Assembly (NCBI GenBank): GCA_039029355.1
Contig: JBCCGI010000001.1
Coordinates: forward strand, 186,001 to 250,000
Direction of reading: 5' to 3'
DNA from: JBCCGI01 sp039029355
GTDB taxonomy: Bacteria; Planctomycetota; UBA1135; GCA-002686595
Length of the DNA stretch: 64,000 bases
Within the stretch, counting starts at the first letter, position 1; the number at the start of each line of letters is the position of its first letter. Below, piece after piece: positions 1 through 7,060 of the stretch. Under the pieces are notes generated by a model. That model was not told the origin of the DNA and did no database searches. It saw only the letters and a program-made list of their open reading frames with translations. The position numbers were made by a program, and so were the translations under genes.

Positions 1-285
1 AAGAAGGAGCTTTCGGCGCGCATCACCGAGACCGGGCGCGCCGTCGGCAAGCGCGTGACCGCGTTGCAGGACCAGACCGCCGCCAACTTCCGCGAGCATC
101 GCAAGCAGCTCTTGGAGCAATCGAAGGCGCTGCGGGGCGAGATCGAGCAGGGCCGCGAAGAGCTCGGGGCGGAGGTCGACGAGGAGCTCGCCGAGCTGCG
201 GGAAAGCTCTATTCCCCGGGCCGAGCTCGCTCAATTCCTCGCCGACCTGGCGATGAAGCTGGGCGGCAAAGGCGCCGGGAAATGA
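1..285 (+). CDS. C-terminal part of a coiled-coil protein (5' end outside window)
   Basis: The frame is open from the first base of the window, so the start lies upstream and only the last 94 residues are seen. The visible part is charged and helical, rich in Glu, Arg, Leu and Lys with heptad-like spacing, which indicates a coiled coil. It ends in a short Gly/Lys tail, and I see no catalytic motif. It lies 58 bp before an OmpA-operon-type membrane protein and a Ras-like GTPase. From memory, a short coiled-coil protein often precedes these two in other bacteria, so it is probably a structural partner of the same complex. The function is unknown. Confidence 0.75.
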   Translation, partial: KKELSARITETGRAVGKRVTALQDQTAANFREHRKQLLEQSKALRGEIEQGREELGAEVDEELAELRESSIPRAELAQFLADLAMKLGGKGAGK

Positions 286-301
286 CTCAACTCCGTTAGG
301 G

Positions 302-331
302 GTATAGAATGGGCGGGTCGGCTTCGGCCGA
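302..331 (+). promoter_or_regulatory. Candidate -10 box and UUCG hairpin in the leader of the membrane adaptor gene
   Basis: TATAGAAT at 302-309 resembles a -10 element and sits 34 bp before the ATG at 344. Just downstream, TCGGC (318-322) and GCCGA (327-331) form a 5-bp stem closed by a C(UUCG)G tetraloop, a very stable RNA hairpin. No clear -35 box is visible. The same TATAGAATGG string occurs on the minus strand near 45984-45998. The assignment is suggestive only. Confidence 0.3.
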
Positions 332-343
332 TAAGAGCAGCCC

Positions 344-1768
344 ATGAACCCTGGCGAAGAGCCCTTGGCGCGTCCGCGCGTCCAGCCCCCCGCGTTGGGG
401 AACGGCAGCCTTCCGCCCGAGCGGCCCGAGCAGCCCGAGCGAAACGGCAGTGCCGACGCAGACGAGTTGGACGAGGTGCGTCGGCTGCTGCTCGGCCCCG
501 AGCAGCAGCGCCTCGAGCGCCTGGAAGACCGCGGCCTGGACGCGAAGGAGCTGGCCGACGTGCTCGGCCCCGCCGTGCGGATGAGCTCCGCGCGCGACGA
601 CCAGCTCAGCAAGGCGCTCGCACCGACGATCGAGACGTCGATCCAGCACTCGGTGCGCCGCAACCCGAAGGCGCTGGCGGACGCGATCTTCCCCTCGCTC
701 GGGCCGGCGATCCGCAAGTCGATCCGGCACTCGCTCTCGACGATGATCGAGAGCTTCAACCAGATCCTCGAGAACACCTTCTCGGTGCGCGGCCTGAAGT
801 GGCGCCTCGAGGCCTACCGCACCGGCCGGCCGTTCTCCGAGGTCGCGCTGATGCACAGCCTGGTGTATCGCGTCGAGCAGGTCTTCCTGATCCACCGCGA
901 GGACGGGCTGCTGCTGCAGCACGTGGTCGCGCCCGCCGTCCCAGCGCAGGACGCGGACATGGTGACGGCGATGCTGACCGCGATCCGTCAGTTCGCGCGC
1001 GACTCGTTCCCGGGCAGCGCGGGCGAGGCGGGCGGCCAGCTGCCGCTCGGCGAGCAGCGCTTGGTCATCGCCGATGGTCCCGAGGCGATCCTCGCGGCGC
1101 TCGTGCGCGGGATCCCGCCGCTCGACCTCCAGGAGCGGATCGAGGAACGCTTGGCCGAGGTCCATTCGACCTGCGCGGACGAGCTCGCCGAGTACGACGG
1201 CGACGACGTCGCGTTCGAGCCGGCGCGGCCGCTGCTGGAAGAGCTGCTCGAGCAGAAGGTCCGCGAGCACCAGCGCAAGACGCGCGTGTCCGCGCCGCTG
1301 GCTGGCGTCGCGGTGGTGCTCGTGCTGCTGGTGATCCTCGCCGCGCGGGCCTTCTTCGCGTCGCGCGCCCAGGAGACCGAGTTCCAAAGCCTTGTCGAGC
1401 GCGTATCCGCCGAGCCCGGGCTGTTCGTCGTCGAGTCGCGCCGCGACGGCGACGAGGTCTGGATCTCCGGTCTGCGCGACCCCGCAGCGCGCGACCCGGA
1501 GCAGGTCGCCGCCGACGCGAGCATCGACAAGATCATCGTCCACTGGAGCTGGCAGACCTTCCACTCCATGGAGCCGGGCATGGTCCTCGCCCGCATCGAG
1601 AGCGCGCTGATGCCGCCTTCGGGGGTGGTGCTCGTGCTCGACGACGGCGTGCTCGAGCTGCACGGGGCGGCGCCGGAGGCGTGGCTCGAGCAGGTGCGCA
1701 CCCTCGCGCCGGCCCTCGGCGCAAGATGGGTCGACGAGAGCGGGCTGGCCGCGGTGGACGGCGAGTGA
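344..1768 (+). CDS. Membrane adaptor protein of the OmpA/GTPase operon type, lacking the OmpA C-terminus
   Basis: This protein has 474 residues. A charged N-terminal segment (about 1-45) leads into a helical cytoplasmic domain (about 45-310) of the kind found at the front of OmpA-family proteins encoded next to small GTPases; the block with VYRVEQVFLIHR is typical. One transmembrane helix follows at about 318-338. After it comes an extracytoplasmic stretch of about 130 residues resembling BON-like modules. The relatives I recall continue into a peptidoglycan-binding OmpA domain, and this one stops before it. The gene overlaps the next by GTGA. It probably links an inner-membrane GTPase switch to the envelope, which I infer from context. 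The start is ATG with a weak Shine-Dalgarno. Confidence 0.7.
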   Translation: MNPGEEPLARPRVQPPALGNGSLPPERPEQPERNGSADADELDEVRRLLLGPEQQRLERLEDRGLDAKELADVLGPAVRMSSARDDQLSKALAPTIETSIQHSVRRNPKALADAIFPSLGPAIRKSIRHSLSTMIESFNQILENTFSVRGLKWRLEAYRTGRPFSEVALMHSLVYRVEQVFLIHREDGLLLQHVVAPAVPAQDADMVTAMLTAIRQFARDSFPGSAGEAGGQLPLGEQRLVIADGPEAILAALVRGIPPLDLQERIEERLAEVHSTCADELAEYDGDDVAFEPARPLLEELLEQKVREHQRKTRVSAPLAGVAVVLVLLVILAARAFFASRAQETEFQSLVERVSAEPGLFVVESRRDGDEVWISGLRDPAARDPEQVAADASIDKIIVHWSWQTFHSMEPGMVLARIESALMPPSGVVLVLDDGVLELHGAAPEAWLEQVRTLAPALGARWVDESGLAAVDGE

Positions 1769-2265
1769 TCCGCCGCAAGGTCTGCATGCTGGGCGCGTTC
1801 GCGGTCGGCAAGACCAGCCTGGTGGAGCGCTTCGTACACAGCATCTTCTCCGAGGACTACCTCACCACCGTCGGCGTGCGCATCGAGAAGAAGGAGCTCT
1901 CGGTCGACGGAGTCGAGGTCGTGCTCGTCATCTGGGACCTGCACGGCGACGACGACTTCCAGCAGGTCCGCAGCTCCTACGTGCGCGGCTCTTCCGGCTT
2001 CGTGCTGATCGCGGACGGGACGCGCGCGCGCACCGTCGAGGCCGCGCTGACGCTGCGCGACCGCATGAGCGAAGACCTCGGCGACGTGCCGTCGGTCTTC
2101 CTGCTCAACAAGAGCGACCTCGCGGACGAGTGGGAGCTCGACGACGCCGCGCTCGAGCGCCTGCGCGCCGAGGGCCTCTCTCCGCGCCTCACCAGCGCCA
2201 AGACCGGCGAGGGCGTCGAGGACGCCTTCCACGAGCTGGCGGCGCGGATGATGGCGCCCAAGTAG
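1765..2265 (+). CDS. Small Ras/Roc-like GTP-binding protein
   Basis: This protein of 166 residues is a complete small-GTPase domain. G1 is GAFAVGKTS (residues 10-18), a Thr-containing switch I lies at about 34-35, G3 is WDLHGDD (57-63), G4 is NKSD (115-118) and G5 is TSAKT (143-147). At the position after the G3 glycine, where Ras has its catalytic Gln, this protein has Asp. It may therefore hydrolyse GTP slowly or need a partner. I chose the GTG at 1765 because it overlaps the TGA of the membrane adaptor gene (GTGA) and leaves the natural distance to the P-loop. The enclosing frame is open much further upstream, but that part is only a shadow of the previous gene. No GAP or GEF (for example MglB-like) is encoded nearby. 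Confidence 0.9.
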   Translation: MIRRKVCMLGAFAVGKTSLVERFVHSIFSEDYLTTVGVRIEKKELSVDGVEVVLVIWDLHGDDDFQQVRSSYVRGSSGFVLIADGTRARTVEAALTLRDRMSEDLGDVPSVFLLNKSDLADEWELDDAALERLRAEGLSPRLTSAKTGEGVEDAFHELAARMMAPK

Positions 2266-2271
2266 GCGCGC

Positions 2272-3780
2272 ATGCAGTCGGTCCCCAGCGAGCTGGCGAG
2301 CGTCCTGCTGCCCCTGGCGCTCGGCCAGCGGCGCTTCGCCTACCTGCGCACCGACGACGCCGGCCGGGTCCAGGCAAGCGGCGGCGACCTGGCCGCGCTG
2401 GCCCTCGCCCGGCCGGAGCCGGGCACCGAGCTCGGGCAGGTCGCGGACTTTCTGGTCGGGCTCGACGCGCCTCTGTCGGGCGCATCGACGCTCCCGCGCG
2501 TGCAGCTGCCCGGCGGCGCCTTCGTCGACGTGCACCAGATCGCTGAGCCTGGCGGCGGCACCGTCGTGCTGCTGGTCGACGTCACGGACGACGCCGAGCG
2601 CTACCGGCTGATCCAGCAGGAGCACAACGCGGCCGTGCTCGCGTCCGCGCGTGGCGAGGACGCGACCGACGCCGGCGTGATCGGCGAGGTGCTCACCTCG
2701 ATGGCCGCCATCGCGGTCGAGGAGGTCCGCGGCGGCCGGCTGCGCCGCATCGCCGGCTGGCCCTTCTGGATCGAGGCCGTGCTGGGTCCGCAGGCCACCG
2801 GAGGCGAGACGTTCGACGGCGGCGACGTCGTCCCGTTCCTCGAGAACTTCCTGCACGACGCGCGCGAGCAGTGGGACTCCGGCCGGTCCGGCCGGCTGCA
2901 CTCGGGCATCTGGATGGAGCAGATAGGCGAGCTCGAGCTGGCGCTCGAGGCGACCGCGCTGCTCCTCGCCGGGGGGCGCCGCGTGCTGGTCGTCCGCTCG
3001 CAGGAGGACACCGCCCACGAGAAGCGCCGGCTGCTGCAGAAGGCGCGCGAGACGACGCTCGAGTTCCGCCGCACACAGCGCGAGATCGAGAAGAAGGAGA
3101 TCCTGCTCGGCTGCATCGTGCACGACCTGAAGGGTCCGCTGGCGGGCATGATGGGCGCCCTCTCGCTGCTCGAGCGCGGCGTGTCGCCCGAGCGCGAGAC
3201 CCAGATGGTCGAGCTCGGCCTGCGCCAGGCGCGCCTGCAGCGCGAGATGATCCAGGACGTCCTCGACCTCTTCTCGGCCGACCTGGCCGAGGTGGACCCG
3301 GCCGCCGGCTCCGCGGGGTCGACGGATCTCGCCGGGTGCGCGCGCGAGGCGCTCGACGGTCAGAGCACGGCGCTCGAGGAGCGCCAGCTGGGATCCTCGC
3401 TCGACGTCGGCGACCTGGCGCCGGGCACGTGCGTGGCCGGAAACGCGGACCGGCTGCGGCGCGTGTTCTTCAACCTGATCGAGAACGCGATCCGGCACTC
3501 CCCCGCCGGCGGCGCCGTCGAGATCGCGCTCTCGCGGTCGGACGAAGGAGCCCGGGCTCAGGTGCTCGACCGCGGCCCCGGCGTGCCCGAAGACAAGGTC
3601 GAGCGCATCTTCCGCCCGCGCAGCCGCTCGGGGCCCAACGCGGGCTCGGCGGGGCTGGGGCTCTACTACTGCGCGACGACGGTGCAGCGCTGGGGCGGGA
3701 AGATCGGCTATGCGGCGCGCGAGGGGGGCGGAGCCGCCTTCTGGTTCGAGCTCCCCGAGGCGCCTACTCCGGCCGGCTGA
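2272..3780 (+). CDS. Orphan sensor histidine kinase
   Basis: This protein of 502 residues has no membrane helix, so it is probably cytoplasmic. Residues 1-115 look like a degenerate PAS-type sensor and about 120-250 are of unknown fold. A coiled coil at about 250-280 leads to the phospho-acceptor helix with HDLKGPL (His284). The catalytic domain has the N box NLIENAIRH (about 401-409), the G1 box DRGPGVP and the G2 box GLGLYYC. The gene starts 6 bp after the GTPase gene, so the two should be co-expressed. No response regulator or receiver domain is encoded in the window. The sensor may feed into, or be fed by, the GTPase module. Its 3' end overlaps the convergent gene by 17 bp. Confidence 0.9.
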   Translation: MQSVPSELASVLLPLALGQRRFAYLRTDDAGRVQASGGDLAALALARPEPGTELGQVADFLVGLDAPLSGASTLPRVQLPGGAFVDVHQIAEPGGGTVVLLVDVTDDAERYRLIQQEHNAAVLASARGEDATDAGVIGEVLTSMAAIAVEEVRGGRLRRIAGWPFWIEAVLGPQATGGETFDGGDVVPFLENFLHDAREQWDSGRSGRLHSGIWMEQIGELELALEATALLLAGGRRVLVVRSQEDTAHEKRRLLQKARETTLEFRRTQREIEKKEILLGCIVHDLKGPLAGMMGALSLLERGVSPERETQMVELGLRQARLQREMIQDVLDLFSADLAEVDPAAGSAGSTDLAGCAREALDGQSTALEERQLGSSLDVGDLAPGTCVAGNADRLRRVFFNLIENAIRHSPAGGAVEIALSRSDEGARAQVLDRGPGVPEDKVERIFRPRSRSGPNAGSAGLGLYYCATTVQRWGGKIGYAAREGGGAAFWFELPEAPTPAG

Positions 3781-5668
3781 GGATCGCCCCGCAGCGGCGG
3801 AAGTGCTCGGCCTGGTCGGCGTCGTAGCGCGCCTCGCGCAGGTCGACCAGGTAGAAGTCGGTGCCCTGCACGCGCGCGCCGCGCAGATCGGCGCCGCGCA
3901 GGCTCGCCTTGCGCACCTCCTCGGGCGCGCGGAAGGCGGTGTCGGTCAGCTCGTCGTCGTAGAAGCCGGTGCGCGTGCCCTGGCTGGGATAGCCGGTGAG
4001 CGTGCCGCTGCGGGTCGAGCCGAGGTGGAACGAGGCGCTGGACAGGTTCGCCTCGCGCAGATCCGCCCCCTCCCAGTCGATCCCCGCCAGCCCCGCGCGG
4101 CGCAGGTTGACGCCCTGAAGGTCGGCTTCGCGGCACACCGAATCGGTCAGCAGCGCGCCCTCGAGATCGGCGCGGGTGAGGCTCACGCCGCCGAGCTCCA
4201 TGCTCTCCAGATTGCTGCCCGCCAGGTCGGCGCCCGCGAGGCTCGCGCCTTCGAGCTCGACCGAGCGCAGGTCGAGCCCGGTCATCCGGGCGCCGCGCAG
4301 GTTGGCGTGCGCGAAGCGAGCGCCCTCGACGATCGCGCCGACGAGCGAGGCATGGCTGAGCTCGGCGCGCCGCAGGTCCGCCGCCGCAAGCAGGGTGTGG
4401 GCCAGGTCGGCCCCGCGCAAGCTGGCGCGGCTCATGCGCGCGCCGCTGAGGTCGGCCGAGCTGAGGTTCGCCGACGGCGCGATCAGGCCGCGCAGGTCGG
4501 CTCCCTGCAGGTTGGCGCCGACCGCGGCCAGCGCGCGCACGCGGGCGAGCCGCAGCACGGCCTCGCGCAGGTCCGCGCTGGATGCCGAGAGCCGCCCGAT
4601 CTCGGCCCGCGTCCAGTCGCTGCCGTGCAGGTCGGCGCGGTCCACCGTCAGCTCGACGCCGCCCTCGAGTCCCGCCAGGCACGCTTCGGGCAACCGCGCT
4701 CCGGCGAGGATCGGCAGCGGCCGCTTCGCGTCGCGCCCGCGCGCGAGGAAGCCCCGCAGCCACTCGCGGTCCGCGGCGTGAAGCAGGCTCGCCGCGGGCG
4801 CGGGTCGCACGCGGCCCTGTTCCTCGATCCGCTGCTCGAGGAAGCGCCGCGCCTCGGGCTCGGCCGCGAGCAACGGAGCCGCCAGCGCGCAGACGTCCGG
4901 CGGCAGCGGACGCACGAGGTCGAAGTCGGGCGCGCCTTCGCGCAGCTCGGCGACCAGCTCCTCGGCCGCGAGCAGCGCGTGTACGAAGGGGTGCCGGACC
5001 AAGCGCGAGGAGTCGGCCGGCAGGTCGGCCAGGTTGCTCAGGCCGCGCGGCAGCGCCTCGGCGTCGCCGAGCGTGGCGAGCAGGCAGCTGCGCCGCAGCA
5101 TGCGGCCGAAGCCGCGTCGCGAGAAGCAGCTCTCGACCTCGCCCCGCAGTGCGCGTGTAGCGCCGACCAGCGACTCGTCGGCGGCCAGGGCGCGGAGGGC
5201 GACGCTCCAGAGCTCGGGGCTGCCACCGAGCTCGGCGCCGCTGGGCTCCTCGCCCAGGCGCGCGAAGACCGAGGCGCAGCGGGCGGGATCGTAGGCGAGC
5301 AGGAACTCCAGCAGGTCGTCGCGGCTCCAGGGGCACAGCTCGAAGCAGGCGCGGTGCACCTCGACCGCCAGCTCGGCATCGAGCCCGGCCGAGTAGACGA
5401 CCAGCCTCGACGCACCGAGGTCGAGCACCTCGTCGGCCGGCGGCTCGTCGAGATACACGCAGCCGCCGTCGGGCGGCAGCACGCGACACAGGTGTTCGAG
5501 CGCGGACGTCTTCCCCGCGCCGGTCGAGCCGGCGAGGCGTACGAGCCCCGTCGCGTCCCGCGCACGCAGCTCCGCAACGACCTCCTCGAGGAGGACGGGA
5601 AGCGAGCCTGACGCATCGATGCGCCGTACGCGGGGACGGACGAAGGCGGATTGCAAGGGGCCACTCAT
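3764..5668 (-). CDS. P-loop NTPase fused to pentapeptide repeats
   Basis: This protein of 634 residues is unlike ordinary short pentapeptide-repeat proteins. Residues 47-55 (GSTGAGKTS) form a Walker A motif, and an acidic strand near 70-76 (YLDEPP) may be Walker B. About 80-340 is helical and Leu/Ala-rich, possibly a STAND-like or winged-helix regulatory region. From about 345 to 600 there are many A(D/N)L-type pentapeptide repeats, which fold as a right-handed beta-helix. They are interrupted near 540-570 by a Gly/Thr/Tyr-rich insert. The start ATG has AGGA upstream. The gene converges on the histidine kinase gene. The layout suggests an ATP-driven switch with a repeat scaffold; the target is unknown. 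Confidence 0.75.
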   Translation of the reverse strand: MSGPLQSAFVRPRVRRIDASGSLPVLLEEVVAELRARDATGLVRLAGSTGAGKTSALEHLCRVLPPDGGCVYLDEPPADEVLDLGASRLVVYSAGLDAELAVEVHRACFELCPWSRDDLLEFLLAYDPARCASVFARLGEEPSGAELGGSPELWSVALRALAADESLVGATRALRGEVESCFSRRGFGRMLRRSCLLATLGDAEALPRGLSNLADLPADSSRLVRHPFVHALLAAEELVAELREGAPDFDLVRPLPPDVCALAAPLLAAEPEARRFLEQRIEEQGRVRPAPAASLLHAADREWLRGFLARGRDAKRPLPILAGARLPEACLAGLEGGVELTVDRADLHGSDWTRAEIGRLSASSADLREAVLRLARVRALAAVGANLQGADLRGLIAPSANLSSADLSGARMSRASLRGADLAHTLLAAADLRRAELSHASLVGAIVEGARFAHANLRGARMTGLDLRSVELEGASLAGADLAGSNLESMELGGVSLTRADLEGALLTDSVCREADLQGVNLRRAGLAGIDWEGADLREANLSSASFHLGSTRSGTLTGYPSQGTRTGFYDDELTDTAFRAPEEVRKASLRGADLRGARVQGTDFYLVDLREARYDADQAEHFRRCGAILSRPE

Positions 5669-5756
5669 CGGTCCTGGAAAGGTCCGATTGTCGCCTACGG
5701 CTCCATCCTGTGGGGGGAAACCGCCGCGAATCCGCCCGCGCCGCGCTGAACTTCGG

Positions 5757-6230
5757 TTAACCCTCGGTGTCGAGGTTGGCGCCGGGCCGCAGCGCCATCA
5801 GGAACTTCTTCACCGGTCCATCGGGATCGCTGCCCTCGGGCGCGCGCAGCACCGACTGCGGATCGTCGAGCCCCAGGGTGCCGCCGAACAGCTGCATCGA
5901 GTCGTTGCCGCCGCCGAAGCCACCGCGCAAGCCATCCCGCAGCGCGTCCGGGTCGAAGCCGTTCTCGCGCAGCGCGGACTGGATCGCGTCGTGGATGATC
6001 GAGCGCAGGTCGCCCTGGCCGCCCGCGTCCGCGATCGCCTCGCGCACGGCGGACTTGAGCTCGTCGCGCAGGTCGAGCGGCGTCTGGCCGCTGTCGTTCC
6101 TGATCGGCCCGCGGTCGTTGCCAACGCGCTGCGCGCCTTCCGCGCCGCCGGGGATCGCGCCGTTCGCGCCGCCGCCCGCCAGAGCCCTCGCGACCTGAGA
6201 CAGACCGCCGATGCCTTGAATGCCGTCCAT
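5757..6230 (-). CDS. Small Gly/Asp-rich protein of unknown function
   Basis: This protein has 157 residues and I do not recognise it. The N-terminal third is Gly-rich (GGLSQ, AGGGANG). A central amphipathic helical part (about 50-100, with IIHDAIQSALRENGFDPDAL) is followed by a Gly-rich and acidic tail. There is no signal peptide, membrane helix or Cys. I chose the ATG at 6230 because AGGAAAGGG lies about 7 bases upstream. An in-frame start at 6440 would add a 70-residue Arg/Pro-rich extension that looks like a shadow. It may be a small structural or secreted protein. Confidence 0.6.
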   Translation of the reverse strand: MDGIQGIGGLSQVARALAGGGANGAIPGGAEGAQRVGNDRGPIRNDSGQTPLDLRDELKSAVREAIADAGGQGDLRSIIHDAIQSALRENGFDPDALRDGLRGGFGGGNDSMQLFGGTLGLDDPQSVLRAPEGSDPDGPVKKFLMALRPGANLDTEG

Positions 6231-6443
6231 GCTGAATCCCTTTCCTGTTCCCGGCCGCGCCGCGAGACCGTCTCGTCGACGGGGGCCGGACGTGTTGCAA
6301 GAGCAACGCGGGTGCCAAGCGCAAAGGCGGCTCTCCGCGTCGTGAGGGACGCGTCCGGCGGGCGCGGCTCGCCTTCCTTTCCGCAAGGCTCGGGGCGGGA
6401 GCGAAGTCGCTTCCGGCGCCGGCCGCCGACACGCGGGCAACGC

Positions 6444-6962
6444 TCAGGGATAGAGCTCGGAGCGAACGTCGACCAGCAGCACGACGCGCGGATGCTCACA
6501 CAGGTTCGCGGCCTCGTGGCGCACCGAGCCGTCGAACACGAAGCCGGAGCCCTCGTGCCAGTTTCGTCCCATCCCTCCGACCGCGCGAATCCCGCCGTCG
6601 CCGGGGATCACGAGGGCGAGGTGCGCGCGGTAAGTCGCCGGCGAGAGGTAGTCCTGGTGGGGCAGGATGTGCGCGCCGCCCTCGAGCCGCGAGAAGGCGG
6701 CGAGGAACGCGCCGGGGATGCTCCGCACCAGCTCGGCGGTGTGCGGGCAGCGGCGGGCGTTCGCGCCGAGGTCCCAGGGGTTCTCCGGCAGCTCGAGCCC
6801 GCGGTTGAGGAGCGGAAAGACCCCCCACCCGCCGACGCTCGCCTCGCCGTAGACCCAGGGGCTGTAGTCCTCCGCGCCGAGGGCCTCGGATTCGGCCCGG
6901 ACGGCGCGCCAGCTCCCTTCGAGCTCCGCGAGGAACGGAAACCGAGCCCGATCGAGAAACAT
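6444..6962 (-). CDS. Aspartyl/asparaginyl beta-hydroxylase-like 2-oxoglutarate oxygenase
   Basis: This protein of 172 residues is close to the size of a minimal AspH domain. The iron ligands are visible: HQD (His102, Asp104) and the distal RHEA (His149). They are followed by an HPRVVLLVDV strand whose Arg would bind the 2-oxoglutarate carboxylate. The stretch WHEGSGFVFDGS between them is typical of the family. Such enzymes hydroxylate Asp or Asn residues, or small molecules; the substrate here cannot be read from sequence. The gene is divergent from the transketolase-family gene, with 97 bp between start codons. The ATG at 6962 has GGAGA about 10 bases upstream. Confidence 0.85.
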   Translation of the reverse strand: MFLDRARFPFLAELEGSWRAVRAESEALGAEDYSPWVYGEASVGGWGVFPLLNRGLELPENPWDLGANARRCPHTAELVRSIPGAFLAAFSRLEGGAHILPHQDYLSPATYRAHLALVIPGDGGIRAVGGMGRNWHEGSGFVFDGSVRHEAANLCEHPRVVLLVDVRSELYP

Positions 6963-6992
6963 GGCTAGCTGTCTCCAGGATAGCCCCGCTCG

Positions 6993-7023
6993 GGAATGGT
7001 GGGGGTCTCGCTATCATGTCGGG
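6993..7023 (+). promoter_or_regulatory. Candidate promoter of the transketolase-family gene (GGAA-N-CATGTCGGG type)
   Basis: GGAAT at 6993-6997 is followed 23 bases from its start by ATGTCGGGCT (7016). The same arrangement, with the same 23-base offset, precedes the small acidic protein gene at 19049-19080. The pairing of a GGAA-like -35 with a GTC-containing -10 resembles ECF-type promoters. This is inference from two copies only. Confidence 0.3.
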
Positions 7024-7060
7024 CTGCGCTCCCGCCCTACCCCCCACGGAAAACCCCTAA
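7016..7060 (+). other. Possible Pro-rich leader peptide overlapping the transketolase start
   Basis: ATG at 7016 opens a 14-codon frame (MSGCAPALPPTENP) that ends in TAA at 7058-7060. Its last base is the first base of the next gene's ATG (TAATG). The peptide contains a Pro-Pro pair and could couple or attenuate translation. No Shine-Dalgarno precedes it, so it may be only part of the promoter sequence. Confidence 0.25.

Noticed and set aside
988..3498. Long minus-strand open frame (836 codons)
   Set aside because: It overlaps the adaptor, GTPase and histidine kinase genes, which have clear motifs; its Arg/Asp/Val-rich sequence without motifs is a typical G+C shadow.
4000..4620. Periodic short repeats that look like a CRISPR-like or tandem repeat
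   Set aside because: The periodicity follows pentapeptide codons of the gene at 3764-5668; the repeats are imperfect and have no spacers.
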